A stretch of 64,000 nucleotides of DNA from an uncultured Chlorobiaceae bacterium (lineage in GTDB: Bacteria; Bacteroidota; Chlorobiia; Chlorobiales; Chlorobiaceae), in the NCBI GenBank assembly GCA_903820085.1, contig CAIJGA010000030.1, positions 62,001-126,000 on the forward strand, in the 5' to 3' direction. Both the position numbers and the translations under genes were made by a program. How positions within the stretch are numbered: position 1 is the first letter of the stretch; each line of letters opens with the position of its first letter. This document shows positions 57,863 to 64,000 of this stretch, piece after piece. The notes beneath the pieces were generated by a model. It did not search any database and was not told the DNA's origin. It saw only the letters and a program-made list of their open reading frames with translations.

Positions 57863-57960
57863 GCATTTACTGCATTTGCTACATCAGCCAACAGTGGCGG
57901 GCGTTGCGGGTGTGTAGTTTGGAGAACTACCCTGCACGACCCTACACAAGCTACACGGGC
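57863..57960. repeat. Left copy of ~95-bp imperfect inverted repeat
   Basis: The block contains a tandem 9-mer TGCATTTAC/TGCATTTGC, then AGTGGCG, GTGTAGTTTGG and AAGCTACAC. The complement of 63910-64000 repeats all of these in the same order, with about four in five bases matching by eye. The tandem 9-mers and GTGTAG/CTACAC pairs look like initiator-binding iterons or recombination ends. Confidence 0.75.
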
Positions 57961-57965
57961 AAAAA

Positions 57966-58634
57966 ATGGGCACACAATCGGAGGGAGAGGCGGGCTGGGG
58001 GCAAGGCGTTCGGGAAACACTTTTTGCTGGATTTTGTTGGCTTCAGCACGGCTATACACCGCACAAATTTCTTTCAAGTTATCCGCCGCTGAAGTTTGTT
58101 TCAGAACGTATCATTCTTGACGGAACACCGCGCCAAATTGTCTTTGAATTACAAAAAGTGGATGAAGATAATCTCTACAAACTCGTTAAGCTGATTGAAG
58201 ATCATTTTCAAAATGAGCTTGGTTTTAGTGTTGGTAAAGTTCACCAATTGGCTGGATTGAAGGCGGTTGAGTTCATTCAAGACGTTCAGAGAGAAAGGAA
58301 GCAGCAGACCGCAGCACCGGCGGGAGATCAGGAAGCGAAGAAGCCAGCTTATCAGCCAAAGCAGGATATTATTGATTTGATTAACAAAAATAAAGGGAGT
58401 TTTAGGGGATGGCTTGCAAATGCTCAATTAGAGATTGATGGCATAGTGATTCCTACGGGAAAAGAAAACCCTGTTATAGATTATTCACAAGGACAGAGGA
58501 TTTTTTACGATGCCTATGAAAAGGATTTTTTGAAGCATGGCCGGGGGTTGAAGAGCGTACAGGATAGCTTAAAAAAGAAAACGTCAAAGAAAGTGAAGAA
58601 GCGGGGAAGTTCAGGGGAAGTTCAAGGGGTGTAA
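57966..58634 (+). CDS. Hypothetical protein of the element, Lys-rich tail
   Basis: The 222-residue frame begins right after the left inverted repeat. A middle region (GTPRQIVFELQKVDEDNLYKLV) is helical and charged, and the tail (LKKKTSKKVKKRGSSGE) is strongly basic, which suggests nucleic-acid contact. I do not recognise the family; the exact start is uncertain because several codons could serve. Confidence 0.6.
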   Translation: MGTQSEGEAGWGQGVRETLFAGFCWLQHGYTPHKFLSSYPPLKFVSERIILDGTPRQIVFELQKVDEDNLYKLVKLIEDHFQNELGFSVGKVHQLAGLKAVEFIQDVQRERKQQTAAPAGDQEAKKPAYQPKQDIIDLINKNKGSFRGWLANAQLEIDGIVIPTGKENPVIDYSQGQRIFYDAYEKDFLKHGRGLKSVQDSLKKKTSKKVKKRGSSGEVQGV

Positions 58635-58722
58635 AATGCTTTAATTTAACACCTTATAAGAATACTTCTGCTTATTTTGATGTAATCAAGGAATAACCCT
58701 TGGTTATAAATCAAACTGAAGC

Positions 58723-59007
58723 ATGAATAGTATTGAGACCCCCACCACCCAGCAGGCAGCCCCGGCGATTCAGCAGAGGCAGCAGAAAACCCTTTCCACC
58801 GAGGGCGCAATTCAGTATTTCCAAGATGTTCACGGGCTGAAGATTGCGCGCGCCACACTTTACAAGAAAAAAAGCACCCAGCCGGACACCTTCCCCGGCA
58901 GGCGGTCACCATTTGGGCGGCTTGTGTTTGACCCGATTGAGATTGACAGATTCATGGCTACCGGCAGCGCAAGGGCAACCGTTGAGACTGACGGGGGGCA
59001 GGCATGA
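58723..59007 (+). CDS. Excisionase-like helix-turn-helix protein
   Basis: The 94-residue protein has LSTEGAIQYFQDVHGLKIARATLY then GRLVFDPIEIDRFMATG, the pattern of MerR-like/AlpA/Xis HTH_17 DNA-binding proteins (TLYKKK...GRLVFDPxEIDxF). It may control integrase or primase genes. Its stop overlaps the start of the micro-ORF by ATGA. Confidence 0.72.
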   Translation: MNSIETPTTQQAAPAIQQRQQKTLSTEGAIQYFQDVHGLKIARATLYKKKSTQPDTFPGRRSPFGRLVFDPIEIDRFMATGSARATVETDGGQA

Positions 59008-59081
59008 GGCCAGCCTGCGAACGTACTTTGCACATGATCGGCGTTGATGGCCGGTTGATCGAGCGGGAGGCCAGAGCATGA
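59004..59081 (+). CDS. 25-residue micro-ORF coupled on both sides
   Basis: An ATG overlaps the previous stop (ATGA at 59004) and the frame ends with another ATGA that starts the helicase gene at 59078. The peptide is Arg-rich (ends LIEREARA). Such coupling suggests it lets ribosomes pass from one gene to the next; a real peptide function is unproved. Confidence 0.4.
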   Translation: MRPACERTLHMIGVDGRLIEREARA

Positions 59082-60553
59082 GCGCACCAAAGCACAAGGG
59101 AATATTTCCGGCAATGCTTAAACAGGTTGGTAAGGTTGATTTCCAACTTTTGGCATTCCCTGAAATTATCGAGCTTCGGGCTGAACTGAATGCGGCTGAA
59201 GCGAGCGGAGACGTTGACGCAGTGAAGGCGATTCAAAAGCAGATCGACCGTTGCAAACCAACACAGAAACATTTTGTTGTTTATGGCGTTGACCACCTGT
59301 TGAACCTTTGCAAGGCTAATCAATGGCAGCTTGCAGCCCAGCACGGGCGCGTTTATGTGTACAATGGCGCGTACTGGCAGGCGGTTGATGAAAACGACCT
59401 GAAACAGTTTCTTGGGCAGGCACTTGAGAAGATGGGCGTTCGGTTCGTTGATGCAAAGTATTTTCGGTTTCGTGATGACCTCACAAAGCAGTTTTTCACG
59501 AGCGCACACCTTCCAGCCCCGGAGCGTGACAGGGGAACAGTTTGTATAAACCTGAGAAACGGCACATTGAACGTTGGCACAGATGGCGTTCATCTTCGAG
59601 AGTTCAAGCCTGATGATTTCCTTCGTTATCAGCTTGCCTTCGATTATGACCCGACAGCGACAGCCCCGAAATGGCAGGCTTATCTTGATGACGTTCAGCC
59701 AGACCCGGAGAGCCAGCGCGTATTGGCAGAGGCGGCAGCGTTGGCGTTCATTTCTTCCCGAGTGCTGAAACTTGAAAAAATCCCGGTTCTTTATGGGCCG
59801 GGTTCCAATGGCAAGAGCGTGTTTCAGGACACCTTCCGGGCGGTTCTTGGCAGGGAGAACGTTTCAGGGCATAGTTTGAAGCTATTGACCGGCAATGAAA
59901 ACGCACGGGCAGACCTTCAGGACAGATTAATCAATATCTGTGCAGAGATCGGCGGCGTTGCAGATTGTGACGTTTTCAAGTCGCTTGCAAGTTGTGAGCC
60001 GGTTTCAGCCAAAATCTTGTATCAGGACGTTCACACAATGGAAGATTACGGGCGGCTTTTTTGTAATGCGAACAAGCTACCGGCAGAGGTTGAAAACTCT
60101 CATGCCTTCTTCCGGCGGTTCCTGATTATTCCGTTCAGCGTGACGATTGACCCGGCGAAGAAAGACACCAACCTTTCAAAGAAGATCGTTGAAACAGAGT
60201 TGCCGGGCGTTCTCAATTGGATTCTTGAAGGCTTGGCAAGGCTATTGAAGCAGAATGATTTTTCACCATGCACGGCGGCAGATCAGGCGTTGCAGCGATA
60301 CAGGCATGAGAGCGACACCGTTTCTTTGTGGCTTGAGGATGCAAGTTATACCGTTTCAACTTCAGGGCATGATTTACCGAGAGGAACCCTGTTGAATGAG
60401 TATCAGACGTTTTGCAAGGCTGAGGGGTTCCGGGCGGTAGGTGGTAAAACCTTTTCGCAACGAATGCAGGCGGCAGGCTTTGAGAAATACCGGAAGAGCG
60501 GCGGCTATTTTTACCCTGCTATCAAAGGGGGGCAAGATGCACAACCATTCTGA
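59078..60553 (+). CDS. P4/D5-type SF3 helicase (DNA replication)
   Basis: The 491-residue protein has a D5_N-like region (near 90-220, LRNGTLNVGTDGVHLREFKPDD) and an SF3 core with Walker A YGPGSNGKSVFQD near 246, Walker B-like RLINICAEIGG near 288 and sensor FCNANKLPAEV near 327. The C-terminal HTH-like domain (GTLLNEYQTFCKAEGFRAVG) resembles Pox_D5. Together with the next gene it should form the replication initiator-helicase. Confidence 0.85.
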   Translation: MSAPKHKGIFPAMLKQVGKVDFQLLAFPEIIELRAELNAAEASGDVDAVKAIQKQIDRCKPTQKHFVVYGVDHLLNLCKANQWQLAAQHGRVYVYNGAYWQAVDENDLKQFLGQALEKMGVRFVDAKYFRFRDDLTKQFFTSAHLPAPERDRGTVCINLRNGTLNVGTDGVHLREFKPDDFLRYQLAFDYDPTATAPKWQAYLDDVQPDPESQRVLAEAAALAFISSRVLKLEKIPVLYGPGSNGKSVFQDTFRAVLGRENVSGHSLKLLTGNENARADLQDRLINICAEIGGVADCDVFKSLASCEPVSAKILYQDVHTMEDYGRLFCNANKLPAEVENSHAFFRRFLIIPFSVTIDPAKKDTNLSKKIVETELPGVLNWILEGLARLLKQNDFSPCTAADQALQRYRHESDTVSLWLEDASYTVSTSGHDLPRGTLLNEYQTFCKAEGFRAVGGKTFSQRMQAAGFEKYRKSGGYFYPAIKGGQDAQPF

Positions 60554-61454
60554 CGACCCCGGCAGCCGGTTGATATCGGCGTTCAGCAATGCCTTTCAGC
60601 AGACACCCAGCGGAACAATGACGGTTGAAGCCTTTTTGCATGGCGTTCAATCGGGCCAATGGCGGCGGCAGGTTGAAACGGTTCGGGCTTTGAATGACCC
60701 CAGCCAGATCAAGGAAGCAAAGAAACGAGTTCCGGCGGTTGCCCCCAGCGCACTGTTTAACGGCAGGCGCGGCATGGCATACGTTCAGCAGCATTCAGGG
60801 TTCATTAATCTTGACCTTGACAACAAAGAAAACCCAGGCATTGCAGAGCCAGCGGCACGGGCGCGCGTGTACGCAGATCAGTTTGTTTTTGCAGGCCATG
60901 AAAGCGTATCAGGGCGCGGCTTGAGCATTTATGTTCAGATCGACCCAGCGCAGCACGAAGCGGCGTTCTTGCAGCTTGAAGCCTATTTTCTTGCGGCATG
61001 GGGCGTTCACGTTGACCCGGCATGTAAGGACGTTTCGCGGTTGCGTTTTGTGAGTTATGACCCGGCACTGTACCGAAATCCAGAGGCGCGGCTTTTCAGG
61101 ATTCGGCGGAAGAGTTCCAGCCCAGCCCAGCGACCAGCACGGCGGGCAGTTGATCGGGCAGCGGTTCAGGAAAGCGGCCAGTATTTTGAAGCGATTCTAA
61201 GCCAGATTTTGGCGGCAGGGTATGACCTTACAGGCGGTTATGATGAATGGCTGAAGATCGGGTTTGCCATTGCTTCAGAGTATGGCGAAGCCGGGCGGCA
61301 ATACTTCCATGAGATCAGCCAGTTCCACCCCGGATATAAACTGACAGAGGCAGACCGGCAGTTTACCCGTTGCCTTCAGGCCGGGCGCGCAGGCATTACA
61401 ATCAGTTCCTTTTTTCACATGGCGAAGCAGGCAGGCTTCACCTTCAAACCATGA
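60537..61454 (+). CDS. Primase-like protein, VirE_N/BT4734 domain + PriCT
   Basis: The start at 60537 has AAGGGGGG upstream and overlaps the helicase gene by 17 bp; 305 residues. RALNDPSQIKEAKKRVPAV, SGFINLDLDNKENPG (Asp ligands) and VSGRGLSIYVQID near 65-130 form the VirE_N/primase-like core, and YDEWLKIGFAIASEYGEAGRQ to FTRCLQAGR forms PriCT_2. It should prime DNA for the SF3 helicase. Confidence 0.83.
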   Translation: MHNHSDDPGSRLISAFSNAFQQTPSGTMTVEAFLHGVQSGQWRRQVETVRALNDPSQIKEAKKRVPAVAPSALFNGRRGMAYVQQHSGFINLDLDNKENPGIAEPAARARVYADQFVFAGHESVSGRGLSIYVQIDPAQHEAAFLQLEAYFLAAWGVHVDPACKDVSRLRFVSYDPALYRNPEARLFRIRRKSSSPAQRPARRAVDRAAVQESGQYFEAILSQILAAGYDLTGGYDEWLKIGFAIASEYGEAGRQYFHEISQFHPGYKLTEADRQFTRCLQAGRAGITISSFFHMAKQAGFTFKP

Positions 61455-61473
61455 CAGCAAGACCGATTCACTG

Positions 61474-61680
61474 ATGGCAGGATTGATAGAAGCAACAAGA
61501 GCGGTTCAGATTGATGGGCGGTCAACAGGGCCAACAACTAAAGCAGGAAAGACGAAAGTTGCGCGCAACGCTGATAAAGGTTTTGTATGGAAGAAATTGA
61601 GGGAATCAGAGGTATGGCTTAACAAGTACTTGAGAGAGCAGAAAGCGAGCCTCAATGACATACAAGGGAACCTCTTTTAA
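61474..61680 (+). CDS. Small protein with C-terminal sliding-clamp-like motif
   Basis: The 68-residue protein is basic (TTKAGKTKVARNADKG), helical (LRESEVWLNKYLREQKASL) and ends in IQGNLF at its very C-terminus. Q-x-x-L-F is the beta-clamp-binding pattern. It follows the primase gene by 19 bp. A decayed second copy lies at 62911-62985. The function is inferred, not shown. Confidence 0.55.
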   Translation: MAGLIEATRAVQIDGRSTGPTTKAGKTKVARNADKGFVWKKLRESEVWLNKYLREQKASLNDIQGNLF

Positions 61681-61894
61681 CCAGATCACCCGGCACGGAT
61701 TAAGTGAGATTTTAGAGAGGTTTTCACAGCACAATTTTACACCGATCACGACAAAGTGTCGTAAAGTGTCGAGCCGATGAATGATACTATAAATTCAATG
61801 AGTTTACATACCATGCAAGGTTCAACCACTTCAACGAGACAGGGCACCCGGCAGCAGTAAACACGGAAGAGGAAACCCCATTTTAACCGGGAAC

Positions 61895-61920
61895 CGCTAC
61901 CCCACCAAAAGGGGATAGCG
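61895..61920 (-). terminator. Hairpin downstream of the Gln-rich gene
   Basis: CGCTACCCC/GGGG-A-TAGCG pair with one bulge and a 7-nt loop. On the minus strand it lies about 40 bp after the Gln-rich gene stop, so it could protect or end that transcript, but no T-run follows. The surrounding 61681-61958 also has a tandem AAAGTGTCG (61753-61771, period 10); no gene is seen there. Confidence 0.35.
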
Positions 61921-61958
61921 ATTGAGCCCTGACCATGAAAGTTCTGCCGCTTCTGCTG

Positions 61959-62240
61959 TTATCTACGCCATAGATTTTGTTGCTGTTGTTGCTGCATCTG
62001 TTGTTGTTGTAACTGTAGTTGCTGCCGTTGTAACTGTAGTTGCTGTTCTTGCTGTTGTTGTTGTTGTCGTTGTAACTGTAATTGCTCTTGTTGTTGTTGC
62101 CGTTGCTGTTGTTGCTGCAAATCTATGTTCATCTGGCGCGACAGGTCACTCAGATTAGCTGAAGCTACGGGCAAGAATGGCGCTGCCATCATTACTAAAA
62201 GAAGTATTCCTATTCTTGACTGTTTATTAATAATCGTCAT
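61959..62240 (-). CDS. Glutamine-rich secreted small protein
   Basis: The 93-residue protein has a signal peptide (IGILLLVMMAAPFLPVASA) followed by a mature part that is about 60% Gln, with LQLQRQQ-type repeats, made by an imperfect CAA/CAG triplet array. The end is NLWRR. No known family is recognised. Secreted Gln-rich tails can aggregate or bind surfaces. The triplet array is prone to slippage, so length may vary between strains. Confidence 0.62.
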   Translation of the reverse strand: MTIINKQSRIGILLLVMMAAPFLPVASANLSDLSRQMNIDLQQQQQRQQQQEQLQLQRQQQQQQEQQLQLQRQQLQLQQQQMQQQQQQNLWRR

Positions 62241-63074
62241 GGTGGTTATGTGGTTGATTTCTAAAACTTAAATTTTAATCATTTTAAAAAGCCAATGATA
62301 TTATCTGCATCGATGAAATTAATTTCTTAATCAGCTAATTCTAACGAAATAAACATCAAAAAAAAATCATATATACGATTAATCTGGGATGGCGTAATTA
62401 AGACGATTTTAAGTAATAAATTCGTTGTGACGATGTATTCATATATATAATAATCATATGCGATTTATATCGATTGATTGTGATGTTTATTTCAGAAAAT
62501 GGAGGAAATCATAGAAAATTGATTTGTATGAGGATACCCTCTAATATCTACACCCCAGTCAATTACAACTGTAATACGTATTTTTTGCAATATTTATTTC
62601 ATAAACAGCTTTACTCATCATTTGCGGTAGATCAGTGCCAATTCTATTCCTACACAACCTGTATTCCTGTTGATGGTGTTGACAGTTGCCAGATAATGAG
62701 GTTAACAGGATTGTCATGAGTCTTTGAACCCACAAGTGGATTTATCAGAATTACCGTTCTAAAATTATTCTCATGTAGACGGTTCAGGTTAAGATTGTTC
62801 AATAGCCTATCATTTTAACCGAGCCAACCATGCACTATATTCCAGAAGCACTAACGTAACAAAGGGGCAGGATGATCTCTTAAAATGCTTATAAAGGATT
62901 CTTACGGGGCAAGACGAGAGATTCGAAGATATTGCTCAACCAGTACATGAGAGACCAACGGCAAAACCTGAAAGAGATACAGTGGCATAGGTTTTATTGG
63001 GTGACCACGCGTATATTGTGTGTATAACCATGCATCTAAAATAGAGAATAGTAGACAACCATACCACAGCCACC
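62241..63074. other. Gene-poor AT-rich stretch of the element
   Basis: About 830 bp without a convincing gene. 62270-62500 is strongly AT-rich (many TATATA, CGAT and TTAT steps), and it is where a divergent promoter for the Gln-rich gene would lie. An 81-codon frame at 62474 has unlikely codon content and no family resemblance. A fossil of the clamp-motif gene lies at 62911-62985. Confidence 0.6.
62911..62985 (+). pseudogene. Fragment of a second clamp-motif small gene
   Basis: The plus-strand frame reads KTRDSKILLNQYMRDQRQNL then KEIQW. This lines up without gaps with the C-terminal half of the 68-residue protein (LRESEVWLNKYLREQKASL then NDIQG): many positions are identical or similar. No start codon or upstream half remains, and the frame runs past the LF terminus, so it is a decayed duplicate. 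Confidence 0.6.
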
Positions 63075-63314
63075 ATGCATGGAACCAAGACAGGCGGCAG
63101 ACAAGCCGGAACCCCGAACAGGGTAACAAGTGAATTACGCTCAGTGCTGAAAGAGGTTTTCTTTACAGAGTTGGAAGGCTTGCCGGGGCTGTTGCAGCAG
63201 CTTGAGCCGAAAGAGCGCATAACGCTTTTAGCGGCATTTCTTCCCTATGTGTTGCCAAAGGTGCAGCCCGTGAGCCATTCGCAAGATGAGCCGTTTGATT
63301 GGAGTGTCTTGTAA
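63075..63314 (+). CDS. Hypothetical small phage/ICE-type protein
   Basis: The 79-residue protein has GGRQAGTPNRVTSELRSVLK near the start, LEPKERITLLAAFLPYVLPK in the middle. This layout (GRP.GTPN..T.ELR ... LEPKxRL ... YVLPK) recalls small proteins found with phage or ICE modules of Bacteroidetes/Chlorobi, from memory; no function is known to me. There is no clear ribosome site. Confidence 0.58.
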   Translation: MHGTKTGGRQAGTPNRVTSELRSVLKEVFFTELEGLPGLLQQLEPKERITLLAAFLPYVLPKVQPVSHSQDEPFDWSVL

Positions 63315-63401
63315 CAGACCGCAATGTTACCGCAAGGCTTGAGAATGACCGGCGGGCGCGGCGGGTTGACAGCAAAACAGAGTGAAAAACAATATAAAGA
63401 G

Positions 63402-63423
63402 CCTGAGTAATTTCAGGATTTTT
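63402..63423 (+). terminator. Weak hairpin after the 79-residue gene
   Basis: CCTGA/TCAGG (5 bp, 6-nt loop) is followed by A and five T. It lies 88 bp after the small gene. It is too weak to be sure. Confidence 0.28.
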
Positions 63424-63594
63424 CATTTACTGAAAGATAGATTTCGACACTCTTTAACCATGCACTTTCAGGCGGTTGATACAGTCTACCTTTTTACCGA
63501 AAAAGCCTTGTGAGGAATGGCTTTTATGCTATTCTGTTGATGTAGATTGATGGCGGAAAAGGCATTGTTTTGATGATGAATAACGTATCAATAT

Positions 63595-63876
63595 TTGATT
63601 GATGTTATACTGAAATACTCATTTTTATACGGTAGTTATTCGAGAGAAAAAACCCAGTCCCCGGCGGTACAAAAGAAAGAGTATGCTCCAGATTCCGACA
63701 CACCACAGCCGGACGGTTCAGGATTCCCCGAAATTGAGGATACCGGCGGATCAGGAAGCCGGAGATTTGCAGGTTCATCCTCTCATGCCAGATCAGGCGG
63801 ACAGCCCAAAATTGAGCCTTCAGGCATGGTAAGCGGCGGGCTGAAAATTCACCATTCCAGCAGACCAGACAAATGA
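63595..63876 (+). CDS. Doubtful hypothetical frame, Gly/Ser/Pro-rich
   Basis: The 93-codon frame opens with TTG. Only the second half has a coding-like look (DTPQPDGSGFPEIEDTGGSG then RFAGSSSHARSG), disordered and low complexity. No ribosome site and no family are seen. I keep it because the third-position GC content resembles the element genes. Confidence 0.3.
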   Translation: MIDVILKYSFLYGSYSREKTQSPAVQKKEYAPDSDTPQPDGSGFPEIEDTGGSGSRRFAGSSSHARSGGQPKIEPSGMVSGGLKIHHSSRPDK

Positions 63877-63909
63877 CAGGGGCCGGGCAGGGTTCCGGTT
63901 CTCTTCATG

Positions 63910-64000
63910 TAGGGCGTGTAGCTTGGTGTAGGGTGTTTTTCCAAACTACACCCCGGAGAGGTGCGCCACTATTGGCCTATGTAGTAAATGCAGCAAATGC
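63910..64000. repeat. Right copy of ~95-bp imperfect inverted repeat (reaches window end)
   Basis: This is the complement of the block at 57863-57960: tandem TGCATTTGC/TGCATTTAC-like 9-mers at the outer edge, AGTGGCG, GTGTAGTTTGG and AAGCTACAC. The copy starts exactly at the window end, so it may extend beyond. Confidence 0.75.

Larger units (their letters stand above)
56588..64000. mobile_element. Integrated P4-like replicative element (left end near integrase; right end outside window)
   Basis: From 56.6 kb the neighbours are a tyrosine recombinase, an excisionase-like HTH, a D5-type helicase and a VirE_N/PriCT primase, then poorly conserved small genes and AT-rich DNA. Inverted repeats of about 95 bp bracket the replication module. 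No structural or transfer genes are seen. No tRNA or duplicated att core was found at the left junction, so the exact ends are unknown. The element resembles P4-type satellites or integrated plasmids. Confidence 0.8.

Noticed and set aside
57863-57960. CRISPR-like or phage att array
   Set aside because: Only two 9-mer units lie in each block and no regular spacers exist, so it is not a CRISPR array.
61922-62158. Plus-strand Val/Ala-rich frame that looks like a membrane protein
   Set aside because: It is the complement of the CAA/CAG array of the Gln-rich gene; GTT/GTA/GCT codons are forced by the repeat, and there is no ribosome site.
62474-62719. 81-codon frame in the AT-rich tail
   Set aside because: Cys/Tyr/Asn-rich random-looking composition, no ribosome site and no neighbour in the same frame.

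Overview
The window is chromosomal DNA of a green sulfur bacterium (Chlorobiaceae; Chlorobium or Pelodictyon is my best guess) that carries part of an integrated replicative element at its right end. Three things point to this group: tandem cytochromes of the Chlorobium c-555 type, a stand-alone ClpB N-terminal half of the kind I recall from Chlorobium tepidum, and otherwise conserved core genes. No reading frame was searched against a database; all assignments rest on recognised motifs and gene order.

Layout. 1-4908 (minus): the str operon (rpsL, rpsG, fusA, tuf), a terminator, then the head of the S10 operon (rpsJ, rplC cut by the window edge). 5262-14712 (minus): obgE, an ArgA-like acetyltransferase, HPr, then a surface-polysaccharide set of three glycosyltransferases, a methyltransferase, a flippase and a YfhO-like membrane protein. 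14787-18955: xseB, gatB, a SYLF protein, the ClpB N-half and a small hypothetical gene. 19078-24179 (minus): a MoxR/DUF58/BatA/BatB-type locus. 24555-34905 (plus): tsaD, yajC, carA, a class V aminotransferase, a BatC-like TPR protein, a radical SAM/B12 protein, three c-555-type cytochromes, a SemiSWEET, proC and BatD. 34931-41443: a glycerophosphodiester phosphodiesterase, small membrane and stress proteins, a Zn/Mn ABC transporter, and leuA preceded by a Leu-rich leader peptide and attenuator. 41618-48874 (minus): a potassium-flavoured signalling cluster made of a sigma-54-type response regulator, a KimA-like transporter, a histidine kinase and a KdpD-sensor/Usp/EIIA-Ntr fusion. 49013-56353: tRNA-Asn, then the yceD-rpmF-plsX-fabHDG-acpP-fabF-rnc fatty-acid cluster.

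From about 56.6 kb the character changes. A tyrosine recombinase is followed by a compact plus-strand module (unknown protein, excisionase-like HTH, a 25-codon micro-ORF, a P4/D5-type SF3 helicase, a VirE_N/PriCT primase, and a 68-residue protein ending in a sliding-clamp-like motif). The module and a gene-poor tail are bracketed by imperfect inverted repeats of about 95 bp carrying tandem 9-bp motifs. A glutamine-rich secreted protein and a decayed second copy of the clamp-motif gene lie in the tail. No capsid, terminase or conjugation genes are visible, so this looks like a satellite or plasmid-like integrated replicon.

Functional links. HPr at 12.9 kb and the EIIA domain at 41.6 kb suggest a regulatory phosphorelay rather than sugar uptake. 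Bat-type (VWA/TPR/BatD) genes are split over two places 4-10 kb apart but form nearly a complete set with MoxR. The most interesting candidates for new biology are the K+/EIIA fusion cluster, the P4-like element with its inverted repeats and clamp-motif protein, and the leuA leader.
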